From positions 363,119 through 427,118 of the forward strand of contig NZ_SMFV01000001.1 in assembly GCF_004339575.1 (NCBI RefSeq): 64,000 nucleotides of DNA, in the 5' to 3' direction. This DNA comes from Phorcysia thermohydrogeniphila (GTDB lineage: Bacteria; Aquificota; Aquificia; Desulfurobacteriales; Desulfurobacteriaceae). Of this stretch, positions 54,789 to 62,613 are shown one piece after another (the stretch's first letter is position 1; every line of letters starts with the position of its first letter). The notes below the pieces were generated by a model. The model did not search any database and was not told the DNA's origin. It saw only the letters and a program-made list of their open reading frames with translations. A program made the position numbers and the translations under genes.

Positions 54789-55976
54789 ATGAAGATTGGA
54801 ACGCCCTTAGCCCATAACGCAACAAAGATTCTCCTCCTCGGAAGTGGAGAGCTTGGAAAGGAATTTGCAATAGAGGCCTTAAGGCTTGGAATTGAGGTCA
54901 TAGCCGTTGACAGCTACGAATACGCCCCTGCCCAGCAGGTAGCCCAGCGCTACTACGTCATAGACATGAAGGACGGAAAGCAGATAAAGAACATCGTCTA
55001 CAGGGAAAAGCCAGACTTTATAGTGCCAGAGATTGAGGCAATAGACACAGACGCCTTGGTTGAGCTTGAAGAGGAAGGTTTCGTAGTTGTCCCAAGCGCA
55101 AAGGCCGTTAAATACACAATGGACAGAATAGGAATCAGGAGGCTTGCAGCTGAGGAGCTCGGACTTAAGACCTCTGCCTACAGGTTCGCCTCCGACATAG
55201 AAACCTACAGGAAGGCCGTGAAGGAAATCGGACTGCCCGTCGTCGTTAAGCCGGTTATGAGCTCCTCCGGTAAAGGACAGAGCATAGTAAGGAGCGAAGA
55301 GGAGATTGATAGAGCCTTCTACTACGCTCAGGAAAACGCAAGGGGTAAGGGTAACGCCGTAATCATAGAGGAGTTCATAGACTTTGACTTTGAGATAACC
55401 CTCCTAACAGTCAGGACGAAAACCCAAGGAACTCTCTTCTGTGAGCCCATAGGACACATTCAGGTTGATGGAGACTACCACGAGAGCTGGCAACCCCAAC
55501 CGATGAGTGAGGTTGCCCTTAAAAAAGCGAAGGAGATGGCAAAGGCAGTAACCGACGCCCTCGGCGGTTACGGAATCTTTGGCTGTGAGTTCTTCGTCAA
55601 AGGAGATACGGTCTGGTTTAGCGAGGTCTCTCCACGTCCCCACGACACCGGAATGGTTACTATGGCAAGCCAAAATATGAGCGAGTTTGAAATCCACCTA
55701 AGGGCAATCCTTGGTCTACCGATGGAGATTAAGCTCATCTCTCCGGGGGCTTCCTACTGCTTCCACGCAAAAAGCTACAGCTCAGCTCCAGAGTACGAAG
55801 GGCTTGAGGTAGCCCTAAGAGAGCCAGACGTGTGGGTCAGGATATTTGGTAAACCAACAACAAGGCCTAAGAGGCGTATGGGAGTTGCAATTGCAAGGGG
55901 AGAAACCTTAGAGGAAGCAAGGAGAAAGGCGAGGGAAGCTGCAAAGGCGATGTCTGTAGTGGAGAAGTTAAAGTGA
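54789..55976 (+). CDS. purT: Formate-dependent phosphoribosylglycinamide formyltransferase
   Basis: 395 residues of ATP-grasp type: [67 protein letters not shown] and [12 protein letters not shown]. It uses formate and ATP to make formyl-GAR in purine synthesis. Its stop overlaps the GTG start of msrA. Confidence 0.96.
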   Translation: MKIGTPLAHNATKILLLGSGELGKEFAIEALRLGIEVIAVDSYEYAPAQQVAQRYYVIDMKDGKQIKNIVYREKPDFIVPEIEAIDTDALVELEEEGFVVVPSAKAVKYTMDRIGIRRLAAEELGLKTSAYRFASDIETYRKAVKEIGLPVVVKPVMSSSGKGQSIVRSEEEIDRAFYYAQENARGKGNAVIIEEFIDFDFEITLLTVRTKTQGTLFCEPIGHIQVDGDYHESWQPQPMSEVALKKAKEMAKAVTDALGGYGIFGCEFFVKGDTVWFSEVSPRPHDTGMVTMASQNMSEFEIHLRAILGLPMEIKLISPGASYCFHAKSYSSAPEYEGLEVALREPDVWVRIFGKPTTRPKRRMGVAIARGETLEEARRKAREAAKAMSVVEKLK

Positions 55977-56530
55977 GGCTAAAGAAAGCAACCTTTGCCG
56001 GGGGGTGCTTCTGGTGCCTTGAGGAAGCTTTCTCTGGCCTCCCCGGCGTTAAAGAGGTTATCCCCGGATACGCAGGTGGAGACAAGGAAAACCCGACTTA
56101 CGAAGAGGTATGCTCTGGCAAAACAGGCCACGTTGAGGCCGTTCAGGTTACCTACGACCCGGAAGTCATCTCATACAGGGAGCTCCTCATTACCTTTTGG
56201 ACAGCGATAGACCCTACAGACCCCGGTGGGCAGTTTACAGACAGGGGAAGCCAGTATAGAACGGTCATCTTCTACCATGACGAGGAACAAAAAGAACTTG
56301 CCCTAAGGAGTAAGGAAATCTTAGAAAGAAGTGGCCTTTTTTCTGAACCGATAGCTACGGAGATAAAACCTTTTAAAAACTTTTATCCAGCAGAAGAGTA
56401 CCACCACCGGTACTTTGAGAAAGAGCCCTTAGCCTACTACCACTACAAGGTCGGCTCTGGGAGGAAAACCTACTGTGAAATCGTCTGGGACAAAAAAGGA
56501 GGCAGGAAAATCCTTGAAGAAAACCTTTAA
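55973..56530 (+). CDS. msrA: Peptide-methionine (S)-S-oxide reductase
   Basis: 185 residues from a GTG overlapping the purT stop. The catalytic motif [11 protein letters not shown] is near residue 12, then [23 protein letters not shown] and the central [18 protein letters not shown]. It repairs oxidised methionine. This complements the FprA/rubredoxin system as an oxygen defence in an apparent anaerobe. It overlaps the nitrilase gene. Confidence 0.95.
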   Translation: MRLKKATFAGGCFWCLEEAFSGLPGVKEVIPGYAGGDKENPTYEEVCSGKTGHVEAVQVTYDPEVISYRELLITFWTAIDPTDPGGQFTDRGSQYRTVIFYHDEEQKELALRSKEILERSGLFSEPIATEIKPFKNFYPAEEYHHRYFEKEPLAYYHYKVGSGRKTYCEIVWDKKGGRKILEENL

Positions 56531-57254
56531 GGCCTTTGCCATCCAGTTTGAGACCACTGACGGCCAGTTTGAGAGGAACTACACAAAGTTTCTGACCTTC
56601 TTTAACCTCTGCGAAAAGGAGTCCTTAGTTGTTGCCCCAGAAGTTTTCCCGACAGGTTTCTTCTACAGCGACATGGACTTAGCCTCAGAGTTTTCTAAGA
56701 AAGTAGTGGACGACATAGCCAAATTCTCAGAGGGAATGTCTTTAACTGTTGTCTTTACCGTTATAGAGAAGGTAAACGGGAAGTTCTTTAACTCCATAAA
56801 GGTAATAGACAGGGGAAAGGAAGTTCTTTCCCGTCCAAAGGTTAAGCTTTTCCCTCTGACGGGGGAGACGGAGCAGTTCTCTGCCGGAGACGTTAGCGAC
56901 TTAAAAGTGGCCGAAACTTCCTGCGGGGTTATCGCGCCGGTAATATGTTTTGAGCTTCGCTACCCGGAAATATTCAAACTCTTAAAGGAGATGGGAGCTC
57001 AGGTTTTTGCCGTTTCAGCCCAGTGGGGAAGGGCACGTAAAGAGCACTGGAGAGTCCTAACATCGGCAAGGTCTATTGAGAATCAGCGTTTCCTCGTTGC
57101 CTCAAATGGAACGGGGGAAATGGCAGGGAACTCAGTAATCGTTGACCCTTGGGGGAGGGTTTTAGCGCAAGGTGGGGAGGCAGAGGGAATTATCTCCGGA
57201 AAAATCAACCTCTCCGTGATTGAACAGGTAGAAAAGAAGTTGCCGATGGAGTGA
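56514..57254 (+). CDS. Nitrilase-family amidohydrolase
   Basis: About 246 residues from the TTG at 56514 (GGAGG at 56498-56502); a start at 56475 is also in frame but adds residues unlike the family. The catalytic triad is visible: Glu in VVAPEVFPTGFF, Lys in RPKVKLFPLTGE and Cys in APVICFELRYPE. The size and RPKVKLFPL/GETEQFSAG segments resemble omega-amidase/YafV-like members. It probably hydrolyses an omega-amide; the substrate is not decided by the sequence. Confidence 0.85.
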   Translation: MKKTFKAFAIQFETTDGQFERNYTKFLTFFNLCEKESLVVAPEVFPTGFFYSDMDLASEFSKKVVDDIAKFSEGMSLTVVFTVIEKVNGKFFNSIKVIDRGKEVLSRPKVKLFPLTGETEQFSAGDVSDLKVAETSCGVIAPVICFELRYPEIFKLLKEMGAQVFAVSAQWGRARKEHWRVLTSARSIENQRFLVASNGTGEMAGNSVIVDPWGRVLAQGGEAEGIISGKINLSVIEQVEKKLPME

Positions 57255-57303
57255 AAAACGGCCAAATATATTTAAAGTCAAAAATTAAAACGGAGAGGAG
57301 GCG

Positions 57304-58086
57304 ATGAGGTACATAGAGCCCGTAGGGAAAACGGAGCTTGAGTTTAAACTCGTCCCCCTCTCCGAGCTAAAGCCAGCTCCCTTCCAGAGGGAAATCTCTG
57401 AAGCCCACGTAAAAAAGCTCTCTGAGGCGATGCTCAAAGTGGGAATCTTCATAGACCCCCTCGTAGTTTACGAGAAAGAGGGAACTTACTACGTTGTCAA
57501 CGGCCAGCACAGGTTAGAGGCTTATAAGAACCTCTTCTCTGAGGGGGAGCTCCCCTGCATAGTAATCCCGGAGGAGAAGGCAAAGTTCATCATAACCCTA
57601 AACACAGAAAAGTCCCCCTCAATAAAGGACAAGTCAACAGAGGCCTTAAAGATATACAGGGAAATGCTCCCTCTGAACGTAACAGAAAAGGAAATCATTG
57701 ACTTCATCACAGAGCCCTGTTACGTAACCTTCGGGATACTTTACGAAAGGAATGAGAGGTTTCCGGCCTCAGCCCTCCACTCCCTCATCAAACGGATAGA
57801 CAAGCCCATAGAAAAGCCCCTAAGTGAGGCCTTTGAGGAGAGAAGGAGGAGGGCTGACAGGATAGAGGAGCTCTACGAAAACTACTACATCCCCCTAAGG
57901 AACAAGCTCCTTGAAGAGGGAGTAAACCAGCTCTACGTGGGACAGATAATAGCAAGTAGGATAAACCCCTTTGGAAGGAAGAGAATCATAGAGGACGACT
58001 TTGACTCGGCGATGGACAAGATAATAGAAAAGGCAAAAGAGTTCTTAGAGGAGGGAAGTGATGGGAATCTGGGACTGGCAGGATGA
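57304..58086 (+). CDS. ParB-like nuclease-domain protein
   Basis: 260 residues. The N-terminal ParB/Srx-type domain (about 10-100) has VPLSELKPAPFQREISEAHVKKLSEAMLKVG and YYVVNGQHRLEAYKNL, where GQHR is the CTP/ATP-binding signature. The remainder is helical and charged. No ParA gene is adjacent, so this is not obviously the chromosome-partition ParB; regulators and phage-type proteins share the domain. GAGGAGG precedes the ATG. It overlaps the M29-like gene by 26 bp. Confidence 0.8.
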   Translation: MRYIEPVGKTELEFKLVPLSELKPAPFQREISEAHVKKLSEAMLKVGIFIDPLVVYEKEGTYYVVNGQHRLEAYKNLFSEGELPCIVIPEEKAKFIITLNTEKSPSIKDKSTEALKIYREMLPLNVTEKEIIDFITEPCYVTFGILYERNERFPASALHSLIKRIDKPIEKPLSEAFEERRRRADRIEELYENYYIPLRNKLLEEGVNQLYVGQIIASRINPFGRKRIIEDDFDSAMDKIIEKAKEFLEEGSDGNLGLAG

Positions 58087-59185
58087 GAGGATAAAGAAGG
58101 CGATAAGAAACCTCTTTAAACACAACCTCTGCGTTACGAAAGAAGACAAGGTATTAATCCTTTCAGATAGCTACAAGGAGAGGATTGGGGAGCTCTTCTT
58201 CTTCGTAGGAACATCACACACAAGCTCAATCACCCACCTTAGTTACTCCCCTACAGGAAGGCACGGCTTTGAACCACCGGAAGAGGTCTGGAGGGCAACC
58301 TTTGGAAGTGAATTCGTTGAGGAGCTGAAACAGAAAAACCTCCTTGAAAAGGTTCTAAAGAAAGAGATTACCGAGAGCGAAGAGGAAGAGGTAAAAGAAA
58401 TACTCCTTGAAACGACAGAGCCCCCCAACCTTCCAACGGTTATTGTTGCAGTAAACCGCTTCTCAATAAGCCATACCCTCTACAGGAAGCTCTGCACAGG
58501 TTTCCTCTCAATGCGTTTTGCCAGCATGCCCCTCTTTGAGCCCTTTATGTTCTACACCTCAATGCAGGCAAACTGGAACAAGGTGGCAGAAAGGAGTAAG
58601 CTCCTATCAAATCTCCTAACTGAAGCAAGGGAAGTTCACGTAACCTGTCCACTCGGAACAGACATAAGGTTCTCTGTAGAGGGTAGAGAAGGACTTGCCG
58701 ACACCGGAAAGCTCTGCACCCCCTCAAGTTTTGGAAACCTTCCGGCAGGAGAAGCCTTTATCGCCCCCGTAGAAGGCTCTGCAGAGGGAATATTCGTAAC
58801 AAAGTTTGCTCCTGACAGGGAGCTAAAAGAGCCCGTAAGGTTAACAGTTAAAGAGGGAAAGGTAGAAGAAATCTCAGGAGAAGTTGAGTTCTCCGAGTTC
58901 CTACGGGGAATTTTCAGGCTTGAGGAGAACGCCAACAACGTAGCTGAGTTTGGAATCGGAACGAACGAAAAGGCTAAACACTACACCAACATCCTTGAGG
59001 CCGAGAAAATCCTCGGAACGTGCCACATTGCAGTCGGAGACAACAGCGCCTTTGGAGGAAAGGTCAAGGCAAACGTCCACATAGACCTCCTCATTGATAA
59101 ACCGACAATAAAACTTAAGTTGAAGGATAGGGAGATTACTCTCATGGAAGAGGGCAAGTTAACCGTTTTAACGGAGAGTGAATGA
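58061..59185 (+). CDS. M29-like metal aminopeptidase
   Basis: 374 residues from the ATG at 58061. The C-terminal half matches the AmpS/M29 aminopeptidase pattern: EVHVTCPLGTDIRFSVEGR, GNLPAGEAFIAPVEG, NVAEFGIGTNEKAKH, GTCHIAVGDNSAFGG and VHIDLL. The two Glu, two His and the Asp of the dinuclear metal site are therefore present; a Phe replaces the usual Tyr after NSA. The N-terminal half is less typical. Specificity is unknown. The stop overlaps the start of the broken Uma2 gene (ATGA). Confidence 0.75.
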   Translation: MGIWDWQDERIKKAIRNLFKHNLCVTKEDKVLILSDSYKERIGELFFFVGTSHTSSITHLSYSPTGRHGFEPPEEVWRATFGSEFVEELKQKNLLEKVLKKEITESEEEEVKEILLETTEPPNLPTVIVAVNRFSISHTLYRKLCTGFLSMRFASMPLFEPFMFYTSMQANWNKVAERSKLLSNLLTEAREVHVTCPLGTDIRFSVEGREGLADTGKLCTPSSFGNLPAGEAFIAPVEGSAEGIFVTKFAPDRELKEPVRLTVKEGKVEEISGEVEFSEFLRGIFRLEENANNVAEFGIGTNEKAKHYTNILEAEKILGTCHIAVGDNSAFGGKVKANVHIDLLIDKPTIKLKLKDREITLMEEGKLTVLTESE

Positions 59186-59614
59186 ACCTAATAAAAAACA
59201 GCGAACTTCCCCATTACACCTACGAAGACTACAAACACTGGGAAGGAAAGTGGGAGCTGATAGAGGGTATTCCCTATGCCATGTGCCCTCCCCTTCTTGG
59301 AAACATCAGGCAGTTAGTAGTAGAATAGCTTGGCAACTTGAAGAAAGGCTCAAAAACTGTCCCGAGTGTATTTCTCTCATTTCTACTGATTGGAAGATTT
59401 CAGAAGACACGGTAGTTCAACCAGATAACCTTGTCATCTGTAATAGACCCCAAACTCCTTACATTACAAAAGCTCCTTTCTATCTAAGTCAACTGCCTTA
59501 AAAGACAGAAGTGTGAAGTTTAGGCTCTACGAGAGGAAAGGAGTCAAGTACTACGTTCTGGTTGAACCAGAAGACAGAGTAGCAAAGATTATTACTTTAA
59601 GAGAAGGACGTTAA
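59182..59614 (+). pseudogene. Broken Uma2-family (DUF820) nuclease-like gene
   Basis: Three frames give pieces of one Uma2 protein. Frame 1 from the ATG at 59182 gives ELPHYTYEDYKHWEGKWELI and IEGIPYAMC. After the C4 run (59290-59293), frame 3 gives PSWKHQAVSSRIAWQLEERL and ISEDTVVQPDNLVICN, to a stop at 59499-59501. From about 59483 a further frame gives SKSTALKDRSVKFRLYERKG and YYVLVEPEDRVAKI. A one-base loss and a deletion of the strand that normally carries the catalytic E-x-L (VEVLSPST) explain it. It is very probably non-functional. Confidence 0.85.
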
Positions 59615-59642
59615 AATTTCATACCCAAACATAGACATTTAA

Positions 59643-59743
59643 CACCATTATACTTCCTTTACAGCAAGGATTTACAGAGCAAGGTCTCAGAAGTTTAAGA
59701 AAGTCCAGAAACTTTTAGAGGAAGACCTTGAAAGTAGTTAAAA
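59643..59743 (+). pseudogene. IS607-type serine recombinase (TnpA) remnant, C-terminus
   Basis: One frame reads TSFTARIYRARSQKFKK. After an extra A in the A-run at 59700-59703 it continues as VQKLLEEDLESS, then a stop. This resembles the end of IS607 family TnpA resolvases (the TSFxxRLYGxRSxK region). It runs into the start of the tnpB remnant, the usual tnpA-tnpB overlap of IS607 elements. Confidence 0.55.
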
Positions 59744-59904
59744 CGGTTCTCCTGAAAATTTACGAACCCAACAAGGAGAAAAGGGAATCACTTGACAGAA
59801 GGCTTTCCCTGTATGCAGAGGTTTTAAAGTTCTACCTTGAAGTCATAGAGAAAGCTGGAATTTATAGAGTAGCGTCCTTAGACAAAAAACATAAAAAAGA
59901 ATAA
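59729..59904 (+). pseudogene. tnpB: TnpB remnant, N-terminal part
   Basis: A TTG with GAGGAAG upstream (59719-59725) begins LKVVKTVLLK. After one missing T near 59760 the next frame reads YEPNKEKRESLDRRLSLYAE and VLKFYLEVIEKAGIYRVASL, then DKKHKKE and a stop at 59902. This is the N-terminal segment of IS605/IS607-type TnpB proteins. The reading then breaks off at the left edge of the cassette (about 59889-59980). The C-terminal part of a TnpB is found at 61557-61876. Confidence 0.7.
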
Positions 59905-59979
59905 TGGAGCAATTAGAAAACTACCAGTAAGATCGCTAAAAAGAAAGAAGTTTCGATATTTACCAGACCAAAATTCAGC

Positions 59980-60468
59980 CTAATTAAAAATTTTCATTAT
60001 AAAGCCTATAATATTTAGAGGAACATTCTGTGCACTCAACTTACCTTCACTCATCAATGCTACTTCCTCACCATCTCGATTTTTTACTACAAACCTCTTT
60101 AATTTGAAGTTATCCTCTAACAGGGTAACTTCAAATTCACTACCTGTTTTAGGATCAAGAAAAGTTATGCTCCAAACTCCTTGAGAAAAGCTCTCTTTCT
60201 TTTCCTTGATTTGAAAACCATAACCCTTAGCAAGAGCATTTATCGTTTTCAGTAGTATCTCCTTATCTTTTTGACCGCTTTTAACCAAAATTTTCTCAAT
60301 TAAACTTTTATTACTAGGCAAAGGTAAAAGATTATTAAGTAATATAGTTAAAAACAAAGATTTAGTTACACCAGCCAGTTTAGATAGATCAGTCAACATA
60401 GCGTCAGCAACTTTAGGAATGCTAAAAGAAGAAATTTTTGTTTGCGATTCCTTTCCTTGCCTTTTCAT
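59980..60468 (-). CDS. Small protein with RHH-like N-terminus, unknown
   Basis: 162 residues. Residues 10-50 (ISSFSIPKVADAMLTDLSKL, then AGVTKSLFLTILLNNLLP) have the strand-helix-helix spacing of ribbon-helix-helix DNA-binding proteins. The C-terminal half (about 95-160) looks like a beta-rich domain (WSITFLDPKTGSEFEVTLLE, KLKRFVVKNRDGEEVALMSE). No family is recognised. It is divergent from the YaaW-like gene, with 96 bp between, and the shared region contains TAGTTA palindromes. A role as autoregulator is inference. The DNA is AT-rich compared with the core genes. Confidence 0.65.
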   Translation of the reverse strand: MKRQGKESQTKISSFSIPKVADAMLTDLSKLAGVTKSLFLTILLNNLLPLPSNKSLIEKILVKSGQKDKEILLKTINALAKGYGFQIKEKKESFSQGVWSITFLDPKTGSEFEVTLLEDNFKLKRFVVKNRDGEEVALMSEGKLSAQNVPLNIIGFIMKIFN

Positions 60469-60489
60469 ATTATCCTCCTAGTTCCCAAG

Positions 60490-60531
60490 TAGTTAATAAC
60501 TATTGACATGTAGTTACTAAGGTCTTACTAT
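60490..60531 (+). promoter_or_regulatory. Cassette promoter with overlapping TAGTTA palindromes
   Basis: TTGACA (60503-60508), a 17-base spacer and TACTAT (60526-60531) make a near-consensus promoter for the YaaW-like gene. TAGTTAATAACTA (60490-60502) is a perfect palindrome directly touching the -35 box, and TAGTTACTA (60511-60519) lies inside the spacer. Such placement is typical of an operator used for repression. The region also serves the divergent gene. Confidence 0.72.
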
Positions 60532-60564
60532 AAATATAGACTATTCACAGGAGGGGAGGTAAGC

Positions 60565-61365
60565 ATGGCTATCACCTTCGACGAGGCTGTAAGACCTGTT
60601 CTGGAGGCTATGCCTCCAAAGCTAAGGGGAGTAATCTACCTGTATCTTGAATCGTGGGGAAAACCTAAAGAAGAAGTCCTAAAGGACGATGAAAAACTTG
60701 AGAAATTAGGGAAAGAAGCATCCATTGACAAAATGATTAATCGAATGGAAGTGGCGTTCACCGATGGTTTTGGAATCGTTGATTGGATAACAGGAAAAAG
60801 TGGGAACTATGGAGTATGTTTAGATATGCTAACTAAGGACGTCCTTCCCCAAGCTTTTAATGTTTCTAAACCAAAGTTCAAATATTCTGAGGATACCTGG
60901 GAAGGAATACTGGAAAGAGAAGAATGGATAAGGATGAGGTTTATCGAACATTTCTGGAAAGGGTTAAGTGAAGAAGATAAAAAGATGCTAGTAGAGGCTC
61001 TAAAAGACGAGCTAAAAGAAGCCGGAATTAACACAGATAAGGTTCTAAAAGCCATATCTTCAGGTCAAATGAGTTTAACTGTTTTACGTACAATTCTAGG
61101 TTTTAAATTCCATATTTTCATAGCTAAGATAGCAAACTATCTAGCAAAAATTATAATCGGCAGAGGACTTTCTTTCGGAGCTAACGCTCTCCTACAAAAA
61201 ATTGCCGCTTCAATTTTTGGTGGTCCAATAGGATGGGCTCTATTTGCCCTACAGTTAACCTCTATGCTTCTCCCACGCGACTGGGAAACATTAACTCCTG
61301 TCGTAGGATTGATAGCCTTAACCCGTCCCGAATTAGAGAGTCAAAACAATTCCAATCACGAATAG
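60565..61365 (+). CDS. YaaW/UPF0174-like protein with hydrophobic C-terminus
   Basis: 266 residues. GGAGGGGAGG precedes the ATG by about six bases. The N-terminal two thirds are helical and charged (NYGVCLDMLTKDVLPQAFNV; IEHFWKGLSEEDKKMLVEAL). The C-terminal part (about 175-255) has two hydrophobic stretches with LAKIIIGRGLSFGANALLQK, FGGPIGWALFALQL and TPVVGLIALTRPEL. This matches the order seen in E. coli YaaW (helical part, LLGRGLSxxAN, GGPIGWA, TxPxVxxIAxLR; the ubiquinol-cytochrome c chaperone/UPF0174 group). The function of that group is unknown to me. It is probably co-transcribed with the 49-residue peptide. Confidence 0.68.
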   Translation: MAITFDEAVRPVLEAMPPKLRGVIYLYLESWGKPKEEVLKDDEKLEKLGKEASIDKMINRMEVAFTDGFGIVDWITGKSGNYGVCLDMLTKDVLPQAFNVSKPKFKYSEDTWEGILEREEWIRMRFIEHFWKGLSEEDKKMLVEALKDELKEAGINTDKVLKAISSGQMSLTVLRTILGFKFHIFIAKIANYLAKIIIGRGLSFGANALLQKIAASIFGGPIGWALFALQLTSMLLPRDWETLTPVVGLIALTRPELESQNNSNHE

Positions 61366-61380
61366 AAGGAGGTATAGATA

Positions 61381-61530
61381 ATGGATGAGTTTTGTGAAAG
61401 AGAATGTGAGGAAACCTGCGATAACATGGCTGACAGTCTTTGTGAACCTGACGATCCAGGTTGTCAAAATGATATATACGACAACTGTATGGATAACTGT
61501 CTAGATAGCTGCCCCGAAGATGAAAATTAG
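61381..61530 (+). CDS. 49-residue acidic eight-cysteine peptide
   Basis: A clean small ORF with AGAAGGAGG (61365-61373) eight bases before the ATG, 15 bp after the YaaW-like gene and followed by a strong terminator. The cysteines are C5, C9, C13, C21, C28, C36, C40 and C44, giving gaps of 3-3-7-6-7-3-3 residues, which is mirror-symmetric. The N-terminal CxxxCxxxC and C-terminal CxxxCxxxC would each lie along one face of a helix, as in disulfide-linked helical hairpins or metal-binding miniproteins. There are many Asp/Glu and only one Arg, with no signal peptide and no Lys. I know no matching family. Confidence 0.75.
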   Translation: MDEFCERECEETCDNMADSLCEPDDPGCQNDIYDNCMDNCLDSCPEDEN

Positions 61531-61554
61531 AGGGGGATTAATCCCCCTCTTTTT
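61531..61554 (+). terminator. Intrinsic terminator of the cassette operon
   Basis: The palindrome AGGGGGATTAATCCCCCT (61531-61548) starts directly after the peptide's TAG and is followed by CTTTTT (61549-61554). It ends the YaaW-like/Cys-peptide transcript. Confidence 0.88.
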
Positions 61555-61556
61555 AA

Positions 61557-61876
61557 AACCTAAAAGGGTTAAGAGGTAAGAAGGGAGAAAAGAGCAGAAA
61601 GTTGAACAGGAAACTCAATTACTGGTTAAGGAAGAAAACAACCGATAGAGTTAAAGAACTATCTGTAGAAGAGGGATTTAGCGTTGACTTTGTGTATCCA
61701 CGCTGGACATCAAAGAGGTGTAGTCTTTGTGAGTCAAAGGGAGAGAGGTTCTCTTCTAAGGGAAGTCTCAAAAGCAACAGCTACGTTTGTGGATGAATGT
61801 TTACGTTTTAAGGTAGCTGTTGCAACCACGTTACGTAAAACTGTCGGACGTGAGCTCAGAGAAGATGACTTCTGAA
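61557..61876 (+). pseudogene. tnpB: TnpB remnant, C-terminal part with zinc finger
   Basis: In one frame: RKLNRKLNYWLRKKTTDRVK, then FVYPRWTSKRCSLCESKGER, the first CxxC of the TnpB zinc ribbon. This frame stops at 61794-61796 (VCG and stop). A neighbouring frame continues with VDECLRFKVAVATTLRKTVG and RELREDDF to 61875, the second CxxC region and tail. The RuvC-like middle third is missing, and the cassette occupies that place. The gene is dead. Confidence 0.8.
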
Positions 61877-61927
61877 CTTGGAAAGTACAGATTTGAGTTT
61901 GATTTTTCTTTTATATGGATTGATTAA

Positions 61928-61945
61928 GGGCGGGAAGACCCGCCC
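61928..61945 (-). terminator. Hairpin after rplT
   Basis: GGGCGGG, loop AAGA, CCCGCCC form a perfect 7-bp stem lying six bases after the rplT stop on the minus strand. A short T/A-rich run (TTAATC) follows, so it is a likely terminator of the thrS-infC-rpmI-rplT operon. Confidence 0.65.
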
Positions 61946-61951
61946 AACGTT

Positions 61952-62305
61952 TTAGCCTTGAAGAGCAAGCTTAGCTTTCTCTACGATAGCCTTGAAGGCT
62001 TCTGGGTCTCTAACGGCAATATCTGCCAAGATTTTCCTGTCAAGCTCAATTCCAGCCTTCTTGAGACCGTGGATGAACCTGCTGTAGTTGAGACCTAAAG
62101 GCCTTACTGCAGCGTTAATTCTTACAATCCAGAGTCTCCTGAAGTCCCTCTTCTTAAGCCTTCTGTGCTGGTAAGCGTAAAAGAGGGACTTCATTACAGC
62201 AATTTTCATAGTCCTGTAGAGCCTTGAACGGCCACCAAAGTAACCCTTTGTAAGCTTTTTAAGCTTCTTCCTTCTCTTCCTTCTCGGACTGTACTTTACC
62301 CTCAT
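61952..62305 (-). CDS. rplT: 50S ribosomal protein L20
   Basis: 117 residues beginning [20 protein letters not shown], with the conserved [37 protein letters not shown] and [11 protein letters not shown]. It binds 23S rRNA early in 50S assembly and in many bacteria represses its own operon. It is the last gene of the operon; the 67-bp gap before it holds a hairpin. Confidence 0.97.
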   Translation of the reverse strand: MRVKYSPRRKRRKKLKKLTKGYFGGRSRLYRTMKIAVMKSLFYAYQHRRLKKRDFRRLWIVRINAAVRPLGLNYSRFIHGLKKAGIELDRKILADIAVRDPEAFKAIVEKAKLALQG

Positions 62306-62327
62306 TTTCTCCTCCTTTCTCCGTAGT

Positions 62328-62361
62328 GCAGGCGTCCCCTGTGGGGAGCTTTTAAGCCTGC
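62328..62361 (-). promoter_or_regulatory. Nested hairpin before rplT (candidate L20 site)
   Basis: On the minus strand GCAGGC pairs with GCCTGC, and inside this TCCCC pairs with GGGGA around a short ACA loop. The hairpin lies in the rpmI-rplT gap, about 25 bases before the rplT start. L20 autoregulation acts on structured mRNA in this operon in other bacteria. The link here is inference; simple mRNA stability is the alternative. Confidence 0.45.
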
Positions 62362-62372
62362 CTTACGTCCCT

Positions 62373-62570
62373 TTACTTGTAGAGAACAAGTTGCTTAAAG
62401 TTTGCAGCCTGTGTTCCTTCAAGGTATCCAGCCTTACCGAGGTGTCTCTTCCTCTTCCTGCTCTTCTTTGTGAGAAGGTGGCTCTTGTTTGGCTTCCAGT
62501 GCTTAATCTTTCCCTTAGCCGTTACCTTTACCCTCTTAGCAGCAGACTTCCTCGTCTTTATCTTGGGCAT
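62373..62570 (-). CDS. rpmI: 50S ribosomal protein L35
   Basis: 65 residues, [20 protein letters not shown], with [28 protein letters not shown]. It is very basic and of standard length. It lies between infC (43 bp) and rplT, the widespread infC-rpmI-rplT order. Confidence 0.97.
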   Translation of the reverse strand: MPKIKTRKSAAKRVKVTAKGKIKHWKPNKSHLLTKKSRKRKRHLGKAGYLEGTQAANFKQLVLYK

Positions 62571-62613
62571 TGCGTGCCTCCTTACGGTTTTGAAAACGGA
62601 TGAGAATTATAAG

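Noticed and set aside
59178-59501. Intact 107-residue gene starting at 59178
   Set aside because: Its first 30 residues are the wrong frame of the Uma2 start; only the later part is genuine Uma2 sequence after a frameshift.
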